A program made the translations under genes and the position numbers. A DNA stretch of 64,000 bases from Ahrensia sp. R2A130 (GTDB lineage Bacteria > Pseudomonadota > Alphaproteobacteria > Rhizobiales > Rhizobiaceae): assembly GCF_000179775.1 (NCBI RefSeq), contig NZ_AEEB01000014.1, positions 1-64,000 on the forward strand, given 5' to 3'. The notes beneath the pieces were generated by a model that was not told where the DNA came from, did not search any database, and saw only the letters and a list, made by a program, of their open reading frames with translations. This document shows, piece by piece, positions 16,114-25,722 of this stretch; the first letter of the stretch is position 1, and the number at the start of each line of letters is the position of its first letter.

Positions 16114-16794
16114 CTAGAATGCGTCGGCTGCCTTGAATGCTTCCAACCCCTTGTCTTCTTCGTCGTCGAATATGTCGTCAGACGCTTCCAATTTACCTAT
16201 ACGGTCCAGCCGAAAGTTGCGAAAATCGCGGCGCGTTTCGCACCAACTGGCCAGCACCCAAACCGGCGTTGCGAAAATGAGGGCCAGCGGGCGCAAAGTT
16301 CGTGCTGACTCCCTGCCGCGCTCATCTGTATAAGTGATACCAATTTTTCGATGCTCGCGGATGCATTCCCGCAAGTGCGAGAAACTCACGGTCCATGGCA
16401 CTAGGTTTGCATCGGGAATGGAGTAGGTCGTGATCTGCTGCATCTCACTTTGGATTTCTGCGGGAAGAACAGTTTGTATTTTGTCGAAGGCGTTCATGGC
16501 CTTCTGCGCGAACTCGTCATCCGTCCATTGCCGAACCATAGCGATGCCCAGACCAATTGCTTCCAATTCGTCCATGTCGAAGGCGACTGGTGGCATGTAG
16601 TAACGCTTGTCGATCACATACCCCACGCCTGCTTCACCGCTGATTGGGATATGCGAGTCCATCAGCGCCTGCATGTCGCGATAGACGGTACGGGTGCAGA
16701 TGCCGAACTCATCGGCAATCTGCTGGCCCGTTACCGCGCGACTGCGAGAACGTAGAAATTGGACGATACGGATTAATCTGTCCGCTCTTCTCAT
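16114..16794 (-). CDS. HTH/WYL-domain transcriptional regulator (YafY type)
   Basis: 226 residues from ATG 16794, which begins MRRADRLIRIVQFLRSR, the characteristic YafY N-terminus; GGAAG lies upstream. The helix-turn-helix is VTGQQIADEFGICTRTVYRDM (here as GQQIADEFGICTRTVYRDM), and the C-terminal part is the WYL ligand-sensing domain. A start at 16845 would add 17 residues without similarity. It is divergent from the RidA gene 128 bp away, the likely target. Confidence 0.85.
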   Translation of the reverse strand: MRRADRLIRIVQFLRSRSRAVTGQQIADEFGICTRTVYRDMQALMDSHIPISGEAGVGYVIDKRYYMPPVAFDMDELEAIGLGIAMVRQWTDDEFAQKAMNAFDKIQTVLPAEIQSEMQQITTYSIPDANLVPWTVSFSHLRECIREHRKIGITYTDERGRESARTLRPLALIFATPVWVLASWCETRRDFRNFRLDRIGKLEASDDIFDDEEDKGLEAFKAADAF

Positions 16795-16922
16795 GGGGCT
16801 ACTTCCGGCTTGGTTAAATTTTGTCGCTGCAAAGACTACTGACACTATGCTGTCAGTAGGGTGTCTTTAGGAAGAGCTTATTCGCCAATCAGGCGATCGC
16901 ACTTTTGATGAGGAATAGTCCT

Positions 16923-17318
16923 ATGAACAGAACACCAGTGAACCCTTGGCCTTGGTCTTTGCACGTTGGCTACAATCAGGCGGAGATCGTTGAGGGCAAC
17001 AAGCGACAGTTGATATGCGCTGGCCAGACTTCGGTGGATGCTGAAGGCAAGCCGCAACATGCCGGTGACATGCGTCAGCAGATTGCGCTTGCGTTGGACA
17101 ATCTGGAAGCGGTTCTGGAAGCCGCTGGCATGAGTTTGGCAAACGTCATCCGTCTGAACATCGCTACCACTGACGTGGATGAAGCACTGAAGAACTTCGA
17201 TTTGATGGGTATGTGCTTTGGGCCAGCGGGTGTTGCCCCGCCGCAAACATTGCTCGGTGTTACGCGGTTGGCGCTTCCCGAATTGATGTTCGAGATTGAG
17301 GCTACTGCGGCAGACTAG
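16923..17318 (+). CDS. RidA family protein (enamine/imine deaminase-like)
   Basis: 131 residues from ATG 16923, preceded by GAGGA at proper distance; an upstream TTG at 16905 is less likely. RidA-fold signature: ICAGQTSVDAEGKPQH, MRQQIALALDNLEAVLEAAGM and an abbreviated C-terminus PELMFEIEATAA. RidA proteins hydrolyse reactive 2-aminoacrylate-type enamines; this divergent subgroup may act on another imine. Single-gene unit opposite a WYL regulator. Confidence 0.85.
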   Translation: MNRTPVNPWPWSLHVGYNQAEIVEGNKRQLICAGQTSVDAEGKPQHAGDMRQQIALALDNLEAVLEAAGMSLANVIRLNIATTDVDEALKNFDLMGMCFGPAGVAPPQTLLGVTRLALPELMFEIEATAAD

Positions 17319-17330
17319 ATCGGCCTAATG

Positions 17331-17366
17331 AATGGGGCGGCTGGGCGTTCAGTCACCCCATTTTGT
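17331..17366 (+). terminator. Probable terminator after RidA gene
   Basis: Inverted repeat AATGGGG/CCCCATT (17331-17337 and 17356-17362) with a weaker inner GCTG/CAGT pairing, followed by TTG. Placed between the convergent RidA and tctA genes. Confidence 0.45.
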
Positions 17367-17372
17367 TCAGGC

Positions 17373-18908
17373 TCAATCTGCTGAAGGCGCATCCTGCGTC
17401 TTGCTGCGCATTTTCGCGATCACCGGCGACAGCATCGGCACGAACAGGCACGCTGCTGCGATTAGCAGGATGGAAAGCGTCAGCGGGCGCTCCCACAGGA
17501 ATGACCACGAGTCATCGCTGATAAGAAGTGCGCGGCGCAGGTTCTCTTCCATCATGCCACCGAGAATGAAGCCGAGGATCATTGGTGCCATGGGGAACGA
17601 TAGAAGCCGCAGGATCGTGGCCGCCAGTCCAAACAGCACCATGAGTTGAATGTCGAAAGTGTTGAAGGACACGAAATAGACGCCGATGAGTGAGAAGAAC
17701 AGAATGAGCGGCAGCAGAAAGCGGGCGGGGATCGCAAGAACGCGGGCGATGTGCGGGATCAGCGGCAGGTTCAAAACCAGCAGAATGATGTTGCCCAGCC
17801 ACATGGAAATGATGACCGACCAAAAGACGTCCGGCTGGTCGATATAAAGGCGCGGTCCAGGTTGGATGCCGTAGCCGATAAGTGCGCCCAACATTATGGC
17901 GGTTGTGCCTGAGCCTGGAATGCCCAAGGTCAGAAGAGGAACGAAGGAACCTGTTGCAGCTGCGTTGTTTGCGGTTTCAGGAGCGGCCAACCCGCGAACG
18001 GAACCCTTGCCGAATTCCTTCCCCTTCACCGGACCAGCAATGCGCTGTTCCGTGCCGTAGGCGAGGAAACTGGCAATGGTTGCACCAGCGCCGGGCAACA
18101 CACCGATGATGAAGCCGAGGACGGACGAACGCCCGATCACCGGCACCATTTCCTTCACCTCTTCTTTGGTGATTTTCATTGAGCCGAGTTCGGAGGCGGC
18201 CTTACGTTCGGCTTCGCGTTTGGATTCGTCCACCTTCTTGATGATAGCCATCAAAGCTTCCGACAGTGCGAATGTTGCCATGACCAGCAGTAGGAATGAT
18301 ATGCCATCAACGAGGTCGATCATGCCCAAAGTGAAGCGGGGCACGCCGACGGTCTGGTCAGTGCCCACGGTAGATAGCATGAGGCCGACCACCGTCATTA
18401 GTAGCGCCTTCAGCACTTCGCCTTTGCCCGCAAATGCGGCGACTGCGGAGAGGCCGAGCACCATAAGCGCAAAATAGTCGGTCGATTGAAACGAGAGCGA
18501 TACGGATGCCAGATACGGCGCGGCGATCAGCAGCAAGAGCGCTGCAATTACACCGCCGGAAAATGACGAATAGGCGGCGATAGCGAGCGCTTTGCCCGCC
18601 TTCCCTTGTTTCGCCATCGGGTAGCCGTCGAAGGATGTCGCAACCGTGGAGGCCACACCCGGCGCGTTGATGAGAATGGAAGACGTCGAACCGCCGAAGA
18701 TTGCGCCGTAATAGACTGCAGCCATAAGGATTATACCGGCCGAGGGCTCTAAACTGGCAGCGACAGGGATCATCAATGCAATCGCCGACATTGGTCCGAG
18801 GCCCGGCAACATGCCGATGAATGTGCCAACGAGGCAGCCCATGACGACGAAGATGATGTTTTGAAATGTGAAGGCCGTGGATAGGCCGATGAGGATGCCA
18901 TCAATCAT
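17373..18908 (-). CDS. tctA: Tripartite tricarboxylate transporter large permease (TctA)
   Basis: 511-residue membrane protein with the TctA hallmark near residues 32-50 (GMLPGLGPMSAIALMIP) and the second copy GFIIGVLPGAGATIASFLAYG in the middle of the protein, followed by ETANNAAATGSFVPLLTLGIPGSGTTA. GAGAGG precedes the ATG by 8 nt. Last gene of a tctC-tctB-tctA operon. Imports a carboxylate using the ion gradient; substrate unknown. It lies next to the urate hydroxylase gene, but no functional link is visible. Confidence 0.93.
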   Translation of the reverse strand: MIDGILIGLSTAFTFQNIIFVVMGCLVGTFIGMLPGLGPMSAIALMIPVAASLEPSAGIILMAAVYYGAIFGGSTSSILINAPGVASTVATSFDGYPMAKQGKAGKALAIAAYSSFSGGVIAALLLLIAAPYLASVSLSFQSTDYFALMVLGLSAVAAFAGKGEVLKALLMTVVGLMLSTVGTDQTVGVPRFTLGMIDLVDGISFLLLVMATFALSEALMAIIKKVDESKREAERKAASELGSMKITKEEVKEMVPVIGRSSVLGFIIGVLPGAGATIASFLAYGTEQRIAGPVKGKEFGKGSVRGLAAPETANNAAATGSFVPLLTLGIPGSGTTAIMLGALIGYGIQPGPRLYIDQPDVFWSVIISMWLGNIILLVLNLPLIPHIARVLAIPARFLLPLILFFSLIGVYFVSFNTFDIQLMVLFGLAATILRLLSFPMAPMILGFILGGMMEENLRRALLISDDSWSFLWERPLTLSILLIAAACLFVPMLSPVIAKMRSKTQDAPSAD

Positions 18909-18912
18909 CGGT

Positions 18913-19371
18913 TCAGCCTCTCAGAAACGCAGGAAGCGGTTCGATGAAGACGCTCAGGCCATAGTTCATCAAAACCCAGAAAGAGACCACCAGCGGCACC
19001 GCAACCAGCAGCAGCTTTGCGATGCTGCGCTCGCCCAACATGGCGAAGCCGATCGTCAGGAACAGCGATGTCGATAGCAGGAAACCGGCGGGGCGAACGG
19101 CCAGCCCGTAGGCTGACATAAGTGCCAGAAAGGCTAGGCCGAGACCAAGCTTCTGACCCGTCAGTGTGAAGCGTTCCTTATCGCTTGGAAAAGCGATCAC
19201 AAGCACAGAAAGACCGACGCCTAGCACGGCCAAAACTTCTGGCATTGTGCGGGCGTGGAAGGAGGAGTTCAACTGGAACGGCAACAGTTTGATGTTCTGG
19301 CTTTGCCAAGCGTAGATCAGACAAAACGTTAGCATCAGCAAGCCGCCGATACGGTCTTTGGACAAAGCCAT
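18913..19371 (-). CDS. tctB: Tripartite tricarboxylate transporter small permease (TctB)
   Basis: 152 residues with four hydrophobic segments, normal for TctB. GGGAGG lies upstream of the ATG. Only 4 bp separate its stop from the tctA start. Sequence is poorly conserved in this family; the call rests on size, topology and position between tctC and tctA. Confidence 0.88.
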   Translation of the reverse strand: MALSKDRIGGLLMLTFCLIYAWQSQNIKLLPFQLNSSFHARTMPEVLAVLGVGLSVLVIAFPSDKERFTLTGQKLGLGLAFLALMSAYGLAVRPAGFLLSTSLFLTIGFAMLGERSIAKLLLVAVPLVVSFWVLMNYGLSVFIEPLPAFLRG

Positions 19372-19402
19372 CCGTCCATCCTCCCAAATGGTTTGTTGTA
19401 AA

Positions 19403-19435
19403 AAGAAGGCCGGGCCATAGGGACCCGGCCTTCTT
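19403..19435 (-). terminator. Terminator-like hairpin between tctC and tctB
   Basis: Perfect 12-bp stem (19403-19414 with 19424-19435, core GAAGGCCGGG/CCCGGCCTTC) and a T-run on the minus strand (complement of 19399-19404). It sits after tctC and before tctB, so it probably acts as a leaky attenuator that makes more binding protein than permease. Confidence 0.8.
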
Positions 19436-19461
19436 CGTTTTCGTCAGTTCAGAGTAGCGTC

Positions 19462-20433
19462 CTAGAGGAAGCCGAGCTCTTTCATCAGTCCACCGATCTG
19501 CTCTTCCTGACCTTCCAGGAATTTCACGAAATCAGCGTCTGCATTGAAGATGTCGACCCAGCCGTTGCGATCACGAACGGTGGCCCATTCTTCAGTGTCG
19601 TACATTTCCTTGAGAGCGGCGATATATGCTGCCTTCTTCTCGTCGGAGATGCCGGGCGCTGCAAAGAAACCACGCCAGTTGACGAAGTTCGTGCCTTTGG
19701 AACCAGCTTCATCGCAGGTCGGGGTGTCCTTGGATGCTGCAACACGCTCCGGAGATGTGACGCAAAGGATGTTCACTTCACCCTGACGGGCGAGTTCAAT
19801 TGCTTCACCGAAACCGGTGGTCAGAGCCTGAATTTCGCCGGACAAAAGGCCGGCCATCGCTTTGCCGCCAGCGTCATACGGGATGTACTTCACTTTTGTA
19901 GCGTCCTGACCGGCGTTCTTCATGACCAGTGCCGCGATCAGGTGGTCCATGCCGCCTGCAACGGAACCACCACCAACTGCGACAGTTTTCGGGTCGGCTT
20001 TGTATGCTTCAACCAAACCGTTCAAATCGGCGATCTTGGAGTTTTTGCCAACGACGATTGCGCCGTAGTCACCAATGGTACCCGCAATTGGTGTCAGATC
20101 GCGGAACGACTGCGGGAAAACCTTGGTCAACGAACGGATGACGATAGGCGTGGAATTCACCATCAAAGTGCCTTCGTCCTTGGTCTCGATGATGTGGGCG
20201 ATGGCCTTGCCGCCGCCGCCGCCGGACATGTTTTCGTAGGTAGCAGCGCCCACTAGACCGGACTTGGTCAGGGCTTCACCTGTTCCGCGTGCGGTACCGT
20301 CCCAGCCACCACCGGCGCCGCCGGGGATGAGGAATTTAACGGCATCGACTTTCTGGTGACCATCGGCATGAGCGACTGAAGCGCCAGCCACGAGTACGCT
20401 GGCAGCCAGTGCCAGCTTGAGCATTTTCAACAT
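19462..20433 (-). CDS. tctC: Tripartite tricarboxylate transporter periplasmic binding protein (TctC)
   Basis: 323 residues with signal peptide (MLKMLKLALAASVLVAGASV, cleavage near AHA). The mature start shows the TctC pattern KFLIPGGAGGGWDGTARG, and YIPYDAGGKAMAGLLSGEI follows mid-protein. GGGAGG lies just upstream of the ATG. First gene of the operon. The 240 bp upstream (20434-20672) hold its promoter but no gene that I can see. Confidence 0.92.
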   Translation of the reverse strand: MLKMLKLALAASVLVAGASVAHADGHQKVDAVKFLIPGGAGGGWDGTARGTGEALTKSGLVGAATYENMSGGGGGKAIAHIIETKDEGTLMVNSTPIVIRSLTKVFPQSFRDLTPIAGTIGDYGAIVVGKNSKIADLNGLVEAYKADPKTVAVGGGSVAGGMDHLIAALVMKNAGQDATKVKYIPYDAGGKAMAGLLSGEIQALTTGFGEAIELARQGEVNILCVTSPERVAASKDTPTCDEAGSKGTNFVNWRGFFAAPGISDEKKAAYIAALKEMYDTEEWATVRDRNGWVDIFNADADFVKFLEGQEEQIGGLMKELGFL

Positions 20434-20672
20434 ATGTTCCTCCCAGGAATATTTTCGACGCGCTGTTAGCCGCGCGCTGCCGTGACGCTAACACCGCATT
20501 TTGGTTAGGCCAATGGAAGATATTGGAAGGTTTATGAATTTACGGATGTCGCTGTATTTTGACATTCAGCGGCCGTGCAGCAGGCCGTTCGAGCATTAGC
20601 CAATATAGCCGAGCTTCGCTTTGTTAGTGCGACCTATTACGCGTCCGCAACAGAGCTTAGGAAATTTGAATT

Positions 20673-21911
20673 TTAGTTGGATTGGCCGCTAACCGCTGCC
20701 TCGTACCACTCCACGATCAACACGCGTTCGTCATCCGTGATCTCTGACAGGTTGCCGGGCGGCATGGCGATGGAACGACCGGCTTGCAGATAAATTTCCC
20801 GAGCGTGACGGGCGACGTCTTGGTCGCTTTGCAGAACCACACCTTTGGGCGGCACGATCATACCTTCCCATGTGGGTTCATCTGCATGGCACATGGCGCA
20901 GCGGCCTTGCACGGCGATAGCCGCCTTTTGGAAACCCGGAGCAGCCATGAATTGCTCGACCCGCGCTGAGGTCGCAGCTTGCGCTTCTCCGGTGGAGAAC
21001 TTTGGATTAGTGGACAGCCAAGCTGCAACAACGAACAGGATCGCAGTTGCGAGCCATGTCCAGCTCGGCCCTTTGCCGGTAGCATGCATGGTGTTGAAGT
21101 AGTGGCGGATGGTGACGCCCATTAGGAACACCTGCGCTGCGATGATCCAATTGTACTCGGTGCCAAATGCCAGCGGATAATGGTTCGACAGCATCAGGAA
21201 CAGCACTGGCAACGTCAGGTAGTTGTTGTGCATCGAGCGTTGCTTGGCGATTTTGCCGTATTTGGGGTCGGGTTTTCGTCCCGCCTTCAAATCGGCCACC
21301 ACGATGCGCTGGTTGGGCATAATGATGACGAAGACGTTGGCCGTCATGATGGTCGCCGTGAAGGCGCCAAGATGTAGAAATGCGGCACGGCCCGTGAAGA
21401 TTTGCGTGTAACCCCAACCCATGATGACCAGCAGTACGAACAGCAGAACCATGAGGCCGTTGGTGTTCGCGCCGATGGGCGACTTGCACAGGAAGTCGTA
21501 GATGATCCACCCAATGGCGAGGGAGCCTGCCGAAAGCGCGATGGCCTGCCATACGGCGAGGTCAGCCACGTTGCGGTCGATCAGATAGAGTTCCGCACCG
21601 GCCCAATAGACGATGGCGAGCAGCGCGACCCCCGAGACCCACGTTATGTAGCTCTGCCATTTATGCCATGTCAGATGTTCGGGAAGGCGTGCCGGTGCCA
21701 CGAGGTATTTGGTGGTGTGATAAAAGCCGCCACCGTGGACTTCCCATTCCTCACCGGATGCGCCTTCCGGCATGTCGTCAGCCGGTTTCAACATCAGGTC
21801 GAGCGCGATGAAGTAGAAGCTTGCACCAATCCAGGCCATGGCTGTGATGACGTGCAACCAGCGCACCCCAAAGGATAGCCAGTCCCACATGACTGCGTAA
21901 TCGTAATACAT
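20673..21911 (-). CDS. puuD: Membrane-bound urate hydroxylase with C-terminal cytochrome c domain (PuuD)
   Basis: 412 residues from ATG 21911, which has TTGGAGG 5 nt upstream (a TTG at 21923 would include this site). The N-terminal two thirds are eight or so membrane spans with WLHVITAMAWIGASFYF and conserved histidines; the C-terminus is a soluble cytochrome c with heme site CAMCH. PuuD oxidises urate to 5-hydroxyisourate and passes electrons to the respiratory chain, replacing soluble uricase. First step of the purine cluster continuing to 25698. It is divergent from the LysR gene at 22043. Confidence 0.9.
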   Translation of the reverse strand: MYYDYAVMWDWLSFGVRWLHVITAMAWIGASFYFIALDLMLKPADDMPEGASGEEWEVHGGGFYHTTKYLVAPARLPEHLTWHKWQSYITWVSGVALLAIVYWAGAELYLIDRNVADLAVWQAIALSAGSLAIGWIIYDFLCKSPIGANTNGLMVLLFVLLVIMGWGYTQIFTGRAAFLHLGAFTATIMTANVFVIIMPNQRIVVADLKAGRKPDPKYGKIAKQRSMHNNYLTLPVLFLMLSNHYPLAFGTEYNWIIAAQVFLMGVTIRHYFNTMHATGKGPSWTWLATAILFVVAAWLSTNPKFSTGEAQAATSARVEQFMAAPGFQKAAIAVQGRCAMCHADEPTWEGMIVPPKGVVLQSDQDVARHAREIYLQAGRSIAMPPGNLSEITDDERVLIVEWYEAAVSGQSN

Positions 21912-22042
21912 CGTTGCCTCCAAACGGTGCAGACGGTTGGCCTGCAGACCCTGCGTAAGGTCATGCCCAAGCTTGTCTTTGCATTGAAGGGTTGTAAATC
22001 TCCAGCACTTTCAAATTTCATTTGGAAATGGTGAGATTGGTC

Positions 22043-22939
22043 ATGTCCTACGTACCCAATATCAAAACATTCGTGCGGGTTTACGACCTTGGCTCCATGT
22101 CAGCGGCGGGGCGCGATTTACGTATTTCGGCGGCGGTTACTAGCAGTCGCATTGCAGATTTGGAGCGCCATTTGGGAGTGCGGTTGTTCAACCGCACCAC
22201 GCGCAGCCTAAGTCCGACCGAGCAGGGTGAGCTATTTTACAAGGGGGCAATCCGCATTCTCGATATGATTGAGGAGGTGGAGGGTTCGATTGCCGATGTG
22301 ACGGACAGCCCGAAGGGCACGGTATTTGTTGCGGCTCCGTTGGGGCTTGGTAAAAAACTGATCGCGCCTTTGGTGCCAAGCTTCAAAGAGAACTATCCAG
22401 ACGTAAATGTTCGCTTGCGCCTATCTGATCGCAAGGTCGATTTCACGGCAGAAGGCTTGGACGCGGCATTCGTGCTGGGTGAGTTGAAAGATTCTGAAAT
22501 GCGGGTTCGGCCAGTCCATGAGTTCAAGCGGGTTTTGTGCGCCTCACCCGCCTATCTCGAACGACAAGGTGCGCCAACATCGCCAGAAGATTTGCCAAAC
22601 CATCATTGTTTGTTGCTCCGCTTTCCCGGAGCTGAAGAATTCTTCTGGACTTTACAGGTGAATGGCCGCCGCCAACGCTATGACTTTTCAAGCCCGATGG
22701 AGTCGGACGATGGCGACGTGTTAACCGGTTGGGCTGTCGACGGCTGTGGTATTGTTAGCAAGACCCGCTTCGAGGTGAGCGAGCAGTTGGAGGACGGTCG
22801 ATTGGTCGAAGTTCTGCCCGATACACCGCCGACATCAATCCCGTTTTCATGCGTCTTTCCGCACAAGCGATTGCAGGACCCGAAGACCCGATTGCTTATC
22901 GATCATATGATTGAAGGTTGCCAAAAACAGTTGGGTTAG
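22043..22939 (+). CDS. LysR-family regulator of the urate cluster
   Basis: 298 residues from ATG 22043 (GGTGAG 8 nt upstream); an upstream TTG at 22022 is possible. The helix-turn-helix is GSMSAAGRDLRISAAVTSSR with ADLERHLGVRLFNRTTRSLS, LysR of the AaeR/DmlR-like subgroup. Divergent from puuD with 131 bp between starts, and convergent with uraH, overlapping it at the stop codons (22936-22939). Likely controls urate catabolism; the ligand may be urate or a downstream ureide (inference). Confidence 0.87.
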   Translation: MSYVPNIKTFVRVYDLGSMSAAGRDLRISAAVTSSRIADLERHLGVRLFNRTTRSLSPTEQGELFYKGAIRILDMIEEVEGSIADVTDSPKGTVFVAAPLGLGKKLIAPLVPSFKENYPDVNVRLRLSDRKVDFTAEGLDAAFVLGELKDSEMRVRPVHEFKRVLCASPAYLERQGAPTSPEDLPNHHCLLLRFPGAEEFFWTLQVNGRRQRYDFSSPMESDDGDVLTGWAVDGCGIVSKTRFEVSEQLEDGRLVEVLPDTPPTSIPFSCVFPHKRLQDPKTRLLIDHMIEGCQKQLG

Positions 22940-23295
22940 CTGCCGCGGTAGGTGGAAAAGCTGAAAGGAGAGGCGAGCAGCGGCACATGATAATGGCTTG
23001 TCTCGTCGTCTATACCGAAGCGGATTGGCACCACATCGATGAAGGGGTGTTCGCTTTTGGGGGCTGATCCTTGGAAAAATGCGCCAATTTGGAAAACTAG
23101 CTCGTAATTTCCGCAAATAAGGTCGCCTTTTGCGATGAGTGGACTGTCGGTACGGCCGTCATCATTGGTGGTTTTGGTGACGATGTGCTCACGGGTCTCG
23201 CCATCCAATCGGTAGAGATCAATCGTGACATTGTGCGCAGGACAGCCGTTTGCCGTGTCTAGAATATGTGTCGTCAGAAAGCCTTGTTCGGCCAT
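22936..23295 (-). CDS. uraH: 5-Hydroxyisourate hydrolase
   Basis: 119 residues from ATG 23295, the family-typical length; a start at 23355 would add 20 residues without similarity. Transthyretin-like fold: LTTHILDTANGCPAHNV at the N-terminus (His and following residues of the active site) and the diagnostic C-terminal YRGS. Converts 5-hydroxyisourate, the PuuD product, to OHCU. It points away from the allantoinase gene and shares overlapping stops with the LysR gene. Confidence 0.93.
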   Translation of the reverse strand: MAEQGFLTTHILDTANGCPAHNVTIDLYRLDGETREHIVTKTTNDDGRTDSPLIAKGDLICGNYELVFQIGAFFQGSAPKSEHPFIDVVPIRFGIDDETSHYHVPLLASPFSFSTYRGS

Positions 23296-23422
23296 GGATG
23301 TCTCAATCGTCGATCGGGTGGTGCTGGTGCGTAATTTATAGGGCAAGAATGCCATGCGTGTCAGGCTTACAGTTCTTCAATAAATATTTGAAAGCGCTGA
23401 CTGTTTTCTTCCTATAGGATGC

Positions 23423-24871
23423 ATGAACTTTGATGCACGAGCAGGGAGAGCTCAGGTGCACTATCCACGAGATTTGCAGGGCTACGGTCCCAACCCGCCA
23501 TCTGCGAATTGGCCCAATGGTGCCAAGATCGCTGTTCAGTTCGTGGTCAACTACGAAGAGGGCGGCGAGAACTGCACGCTTCACGGCGATGCTGGGTCTG
23601 AAGCGTTTCTATCAGAAATCGTTGGTGCCGCATCATGGCCGGGTCAGCGGCATTGGAACATGGAATCGATCTACGAATACGGCGCGCGCGCAGGTTTCTG
23701 GCGGCTGCATCGACTGTTCACAAGTTCCGCAATTCCTGTGACTGTATATGGTGTAGCGACGGCGCTGCACCGCTCACCCGCGCAAGTTGCAGCGATGCAA
23801 GAAGCTGGCTGGGAGATTGCGTCCCACGGCCTGAAATGGATCGAATACAAAGACTTTTCCCGCGAGCAAGAGCGCGAGTGGCTGGATGCAACGGTCAAGC
23901 TACATGAGGCGGTGACCGGCGAGCGGCCACGCGGCTGGTATCTGGGGCGTGCGAGCGAGAATACGGTTGATCTCGTGACCGAAGAAGGTGGCTTCGACTA
24001 CATCTCGGACACCTATGATGACGACCTTCCATACTGGCGACGTCATGCAGATCGTTACCAGTTGATCATTCCCTACACGCTTGACTGTAACGATATGCGG
24101 TTCGCCACACCGCAAGGTTTCAACTCGGGCGACCAGTTCGAAGCCTATCTGCGCGATACGTTCGATACGCTTTATGCGGAAGGCGAGGCGGGTGCGCCTA
24201 AGATGATGTCGATCGGTTTGCATTGCCGTTTGGTAGGACGTCCGGGCAGGCTCGCGGCACTCAAGCGGTTTATCGATTACGCCAAGTCCCACTCTGATGT
24301 GTGGTTTGCTCGTCGTGTAGATATCGCAGAACATTGGGCTGTTGTTCATCCGCCGCAGCATCAGGCGGACCGTCCTTCTTTGATGGAGCGAGACGCTTTC
24401 GTTTCCACATTTGGCAGCGTGTTCGAACATTCTCCATGGATTGCTGAACGCGCTTGCGATGCTGGTCTGGGCGCTGCCAATGATACGGCTCAAGGGCTAC
24501 ATGCCGCCATGTCTGTGCAGTTCCGTTTGGCATCAGAAGACGAGCGGTTGGGTGTGTTGAACGCGCACCCTGATCTTGCCGGAAAGCTTGCTGCTGCAAA
24601 CCGGTTGACCGAAGAAAGCACCAGCGAGCAGGCAAGCGCTGGTCTCGATTCTTTGACCGATGACGAGCGCGGTACCTTCACCGAATTGAACACGCGCTAC
24701 ACCGACGAGTTTGGCTTTCCCTTCATCATCGCGGTGAAGGGGCTGAGCAAGACCGACATTCTGCAAGCCTTCAACACCCGCATCAGTAATGACCGCCCGA
24801 CCGAGTTCGCTACCGCCTGCAAACAGGTAGAGAAAATCGCCCGATTGCGGTTAGGAGATATGCTGCCATGA
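23423..24871 (+). CDS. puuE-uraD: Bifunctional cofactor-independent allantoinase (PuuE) / OHCU decarboxylase (UraD)
   Basis: 482 residues. Residues about 10-310 are a polysaccharide-deacetylase-fold allantoinase of the PuuE type (YPRDLQGYGPNPPSANWPNG, NYEEGGENC, SHGLKWIEY). Residues about 315-482 are OHCU decarboxylase, recognised by NAHPDLAGKLA, the FTELNTRYTDEFGFPFI region and the final EKIARLRLGDML. UraD makes S-allantoin from OHCU and PuuE opens it to allantoate, so one polypeptide performs consecutive steps. AGGA precedes the ATG. A GTG at 23456 would also be acceptable by homology. It overlaps the next gene by ATGA. Confidence 0.92.
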   Translation: MNFDARAGRAQVHYPRDLQGYGPNPPSANWPNGAKIAVQFVVNYEEGGENCTLHGDAGSEAFLSEIVGAASWPGQRHWNMESIYEYGARAGFWRLHRLFTSSAIPVTVYGVATALHRSPAQVAAMQEAGWEIASHGLKWIEYKDFSREQEREWLDATVKLHEAVTGERPRGWYLGRASENTVDLVTEEGGFDYISDTYDDDLPYWRRHADRYQLIIPYTLDCNDMRFATPQGFNSGDQFEAYLRDTFDTLYAEGEAGAPKMMSIGLHCRLVGRPGRLAALKRFIDYAKSHSDVWFARRVDIAEHWAVVHPPQHQADRPSLMERDAFVSTFGSVFEHSPWIAERACDAGLGAANDTAQGLHAAMSVQFRLASEDERLGVLNAHPDLAGKLAAANRLTEESTSEQASAGLDSLTDDERGTFTELNTRYTDEFGFPFIIAVKGLSKTDILQAFNTRISNDRPTEFATACKQVEKIARLRLGDMLP

Positions 24872-25698
24872 CCCGCCACTACCACGTTCCACGTGGCGGT
24901 TTGCCACCGCAAACGGCGCTGATGGACGAGCGTGCGGTCTTTACAGATGCTTATGCGGTGCTGCCAGCATCAACGATGAGCGACATTACAACAAGCTTCC
25001 TTCCCAATTGGGAGAAGACGCGGCTGTGGGTTATCGCGCGCCCGATGTCCGGTTTTGCCGAAACGTTCTCGCACTACGTTATGGATGTTGCGCCCAGCGG
25101 TGGCAGTGAGCACCCGGAACCGGATACAGGTGCGGAAGCGGTCATCTTCGTCGTTGATGGAGAGTTGCGTCTCACTATTGATGGCGATACCCACATTATG
25201 CGCCCGGGCGGCTATGCGTTCATTCCGCCAGCCAGCGACTGGACTGCACAGAATCTGAGTTCGGAACCTGTTCGGTTCCACTGGATTCGCAAGCGATATG
25301 ACGCTGTCGGCGGGCTAGATGTTCCCGAAGCATTTGTCGTCAACGAGAACGACATCGAACCAATAGCAATGCCGAATACTGAAGGCCGTTGGGCTACGAC
25401 CCGTTTCGTAGATGCAGCCGACATGCGCCACGACATGCACGTCACTATCGTCACGTTCCAGCCGGGCGGGGTCATTCCGTTTCCTGAAACGCACGTGATG
25501 GAGCACGGGCTTTTCGTGCTGGAAGGCAAGGCTGCCTACAAACTCAATCAAGACTGGGTGGAAGTGGAGGCCGGTGACTTCATGTGGCTTCGCGCTTTTT
25601 GCCCGCAGGCTTGTTACGCGGGAGGCTCCGGCCCCTTCCGCTACCTTCTCTACAAAGACGTCAATCGCCATGCGCAGCTTGGAAGCTTCGTAAGGTAA
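24868..25698 (+). CDS. allE: (S)-Ureidoglycine aminohydrolase (AllE, bicupin)
   Basis: 276 residues with two cupin domains. The first carries GSEHPEPDTGAEAVIFVVDG and the second FPETHVMEHGLFVLEGKA, each with His/Glu ligands for Mn(II). AllE removes ammonia from ureidoglycine to give S-ureidoglycolate. It starts inside the allantoinase stop (ATGA), so it is translationally coupled. Allantoate amidohydrolase, the intermediate step, is not in this window. Confidence 0.9.
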   Translation: MTRHYHVPRGGLPPQTALMDERAVFTDAYAVLPASTMSDITTSFLPNWEKTRLWVIARPMSGFAETFSHYVMDVAPSGGSEHPEPDTGAEAVIFVVDGELRLTIDGDTHIMRPGGYAFIPPASDWTAQNLSSEPVRFHWIRKRYDAVGGLDVPEAFVVNENDIEPIAMPNTEGRWATTRFVDAADMRHDMHVTIVTFQPGGVIPFPETHVMEHGLFVLEGKAAYKLNQDWVEVEAGDFMWLRAFCPQACYAGGSGPFRYLLYKDVNRHAQLGSFVR

Positions 25699-25722
25699 AA
25701 ACCAAAAACTGGGGGAATTCCA